From Sulfitobacter sp043557345 (GTDB lineage Bacteria > Pseudomonadota > Alphaproteobacteria > Rhodobacterales > Rhodobacteraceae), in assembly GCF_043557345.1 (NCBI RefSeq), contig NZ_JBIFFV010000006.1, forward strand, positions 62,001-126,000: a stretch of DNA of 64,000 bases, in the 5' to 3' direction. Position numbers and translations under genes: made by a program. Of the stretch, positions 63,535 to 64,000 are shown in pieces. The notes beneath the pieces were generated by a model, which ran no database searches, was not told the origin of the DNA, and saw only the letters and a list, made by a program, of their open reading frames with translations. Numbering within the stretch: the stretch's first letter is position 1; every line of letters begins with the position of its first letter.

Positions 63535-64000
63535 TCACACGCTGGCCAGAAGGGTGTCGAGCATATCGCTCAGGCTCGTGAGCACCTGCGAATTCGCGCC
63601 GTAGGCCTGTTCGATTTCCAGAAGCTTTTGCAATTCGGTATCGACGTTCACACCCTCGATACTGCTGCGGTTGTCCTCGAAGGTGATGAGGCGCACGCGC
63701 GCCGTCTCGGCCTGTGCATCGGCCCCGACCCTCAGCACGTTTTGCTGGCTGACCAGATCGGCGGCGTAATCCCCCAGACGCGCATTGGTGCTAAGGCCCG
63801 TGGCCGCGTCAAAGGTCATGCCCGTTTCAAGCACGTCGACGAAGGCGTTCAACTGGGTGGTGTCGCCCGGCTCTCCGGGAAATGTGGCCCCGACGCCATC
63901 GCGCAGCCGCCAAAGCGCGCCGCCCTTGTCGGGCTGGACTCTGTCATTGAGCGCAAGCCGCCCGGCCAGACCGTCCAACTGCGCCGGATCGAAAGCGCCG
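63535..64000 (-). CDS. flgK: Flagellar hook-associated protein 1 (C-terminal part)
   Basis: About 155 C-terminal residues; the frame is open to the right edge of the window, so the start is outside. AQLDGLAGRLALNDRVQPDKGGALWRLRDG and the terminal helix VNVDTELQKLLEIEQAYGANSQVLTSLSDMLDTLLASV (in parts: LQKLLEIEQAYGANSQVLTSL) identify FlgK. Operon flgK-flgL-flgI-flgJ-flgN-like reads leftward. Confidence 0.93.
   Translation of the reverse strand, partial: GAFDPAQLDGLAGRLALNDRVQPDKGGALWRLRDGVGATFPGEPGDTTQLNAFVDVLETGMTFDAATGLSTNARLGDYAADLVSQQNVLRVGADAQAETARVRLITFEDNRSSIEGVNVDTELQKLLEIEQAYGANSQVLTSLSDMLDTLLASV

Noticed and set aside
1..64000. tRNA/rRNA genes, CRISPR arrays, insertion sequences, integrase or att sites
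   Set aside because: Looked for in the intergenic gaps and not seen; no repeated spacer pattern and no transposase motifs in any frame.

Overview
The window reads as the chromosome of a GC-rich alphaproteobacterium of the order Rhodobacterales, most likely the marine Roseobacter group. The evidence is a mesaconyl-C1-CoA hydratase gene of the ethylmalonyl-CoA pathway, the FlaF/FlbT pair next to flagellin, a TIGR02302/DUF4175 protein, a solitary Hint-domain protein, the argH/tlpA divergon and an ArsR-type persulfide-sensor locus. The genus is a guess (Sulfitobacter-like). I see no tRNA, rRNA, CRISPR array, insertion sequence or phage; the DNA is almost solidly coding and most operons overlap stop-to-start.

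Bases 1-12000 are a TCA-cycle block on the plus strand: 3' end of mch, sucC, two small membrane-protein genes, sucD, sucA, sucB (two lipoyl domains), a MAPEG / small-protein / MAPEG insert, and lpd, closed by an intrinsic terminator. A perfect 31-bp dyad made of two TGTGATCACA palindromes lies upstream of sucC, and GC-rich hairpins occupy most of the gene junctions. Bases 12000-24600 hold a low-GC lipoprotein gene, plsC-ftsX-ftsE, a zinc-ribbon membrane protein, the operon argH - two tiny lipoproteins - DUF2834 - lysA - TIGR02302 (minus strand), divergent tlpA, a Hint-domain protein and a MarR-like regulator.

Bases 24600-33240 hold gap, whose promoter is overlapped by a LacI-type palindrome, then a nucleoside/nucleobase uptake operon (BMP-type binding protein, ABC ATPase, two permeases, cytosine-deaminase-like enzyme) divergent from a class III aminotransferase, with an AT-rich operator between them. 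Bases 33240-36120 are a TonB-ExbD-ExbD-ExbB operon headed by a small exported protein. Bases 36260-40850 are a sulfide/persulfide locus: phosphatase-like protein, SqrR/BigR-like repressor, two half-size YeeE/YedE transporters, persulfide dioxygenase-like enzyme and SulP transporter. The repressor-type inverted repeat sits between the -35 and -10 of the transporter promoter. A CreA protein and an MltB-type lytic transglycosylase follow.

Bases 42800-64000 are a flagellar cluster: fliI; flgB-flgC-fliE-fliQ-sltF-like-flhA-fliR-flhB; fliL-fliM-DUF6468-motE; fliF-fliH-fliN-fliP-fliG; and on the minus strand flgK(partial)-flgL-flgI-flgJ-flgN-like, then flagellin-flaF-flbT-DUF1217. The lytic transglycosylase inside the export-gene operon and the single-domain FlgJ fit the divided rod-assembly/muramidase arrangement of this order. 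Structures in the flagellin transcript fit FlbT/FlaF post-transcriptional control.

I found no obviously novel multi-gene defence or biosynthetic system. The most interesting signals are regulatory: the sucC dyad, the gap operator, the sulfide promoter, the nucleoside divergon operator, the fliF palindrome and the hairpins in the TCA and flagellin transcripts. Unassigned small proteins coupled into well-known operons come next.
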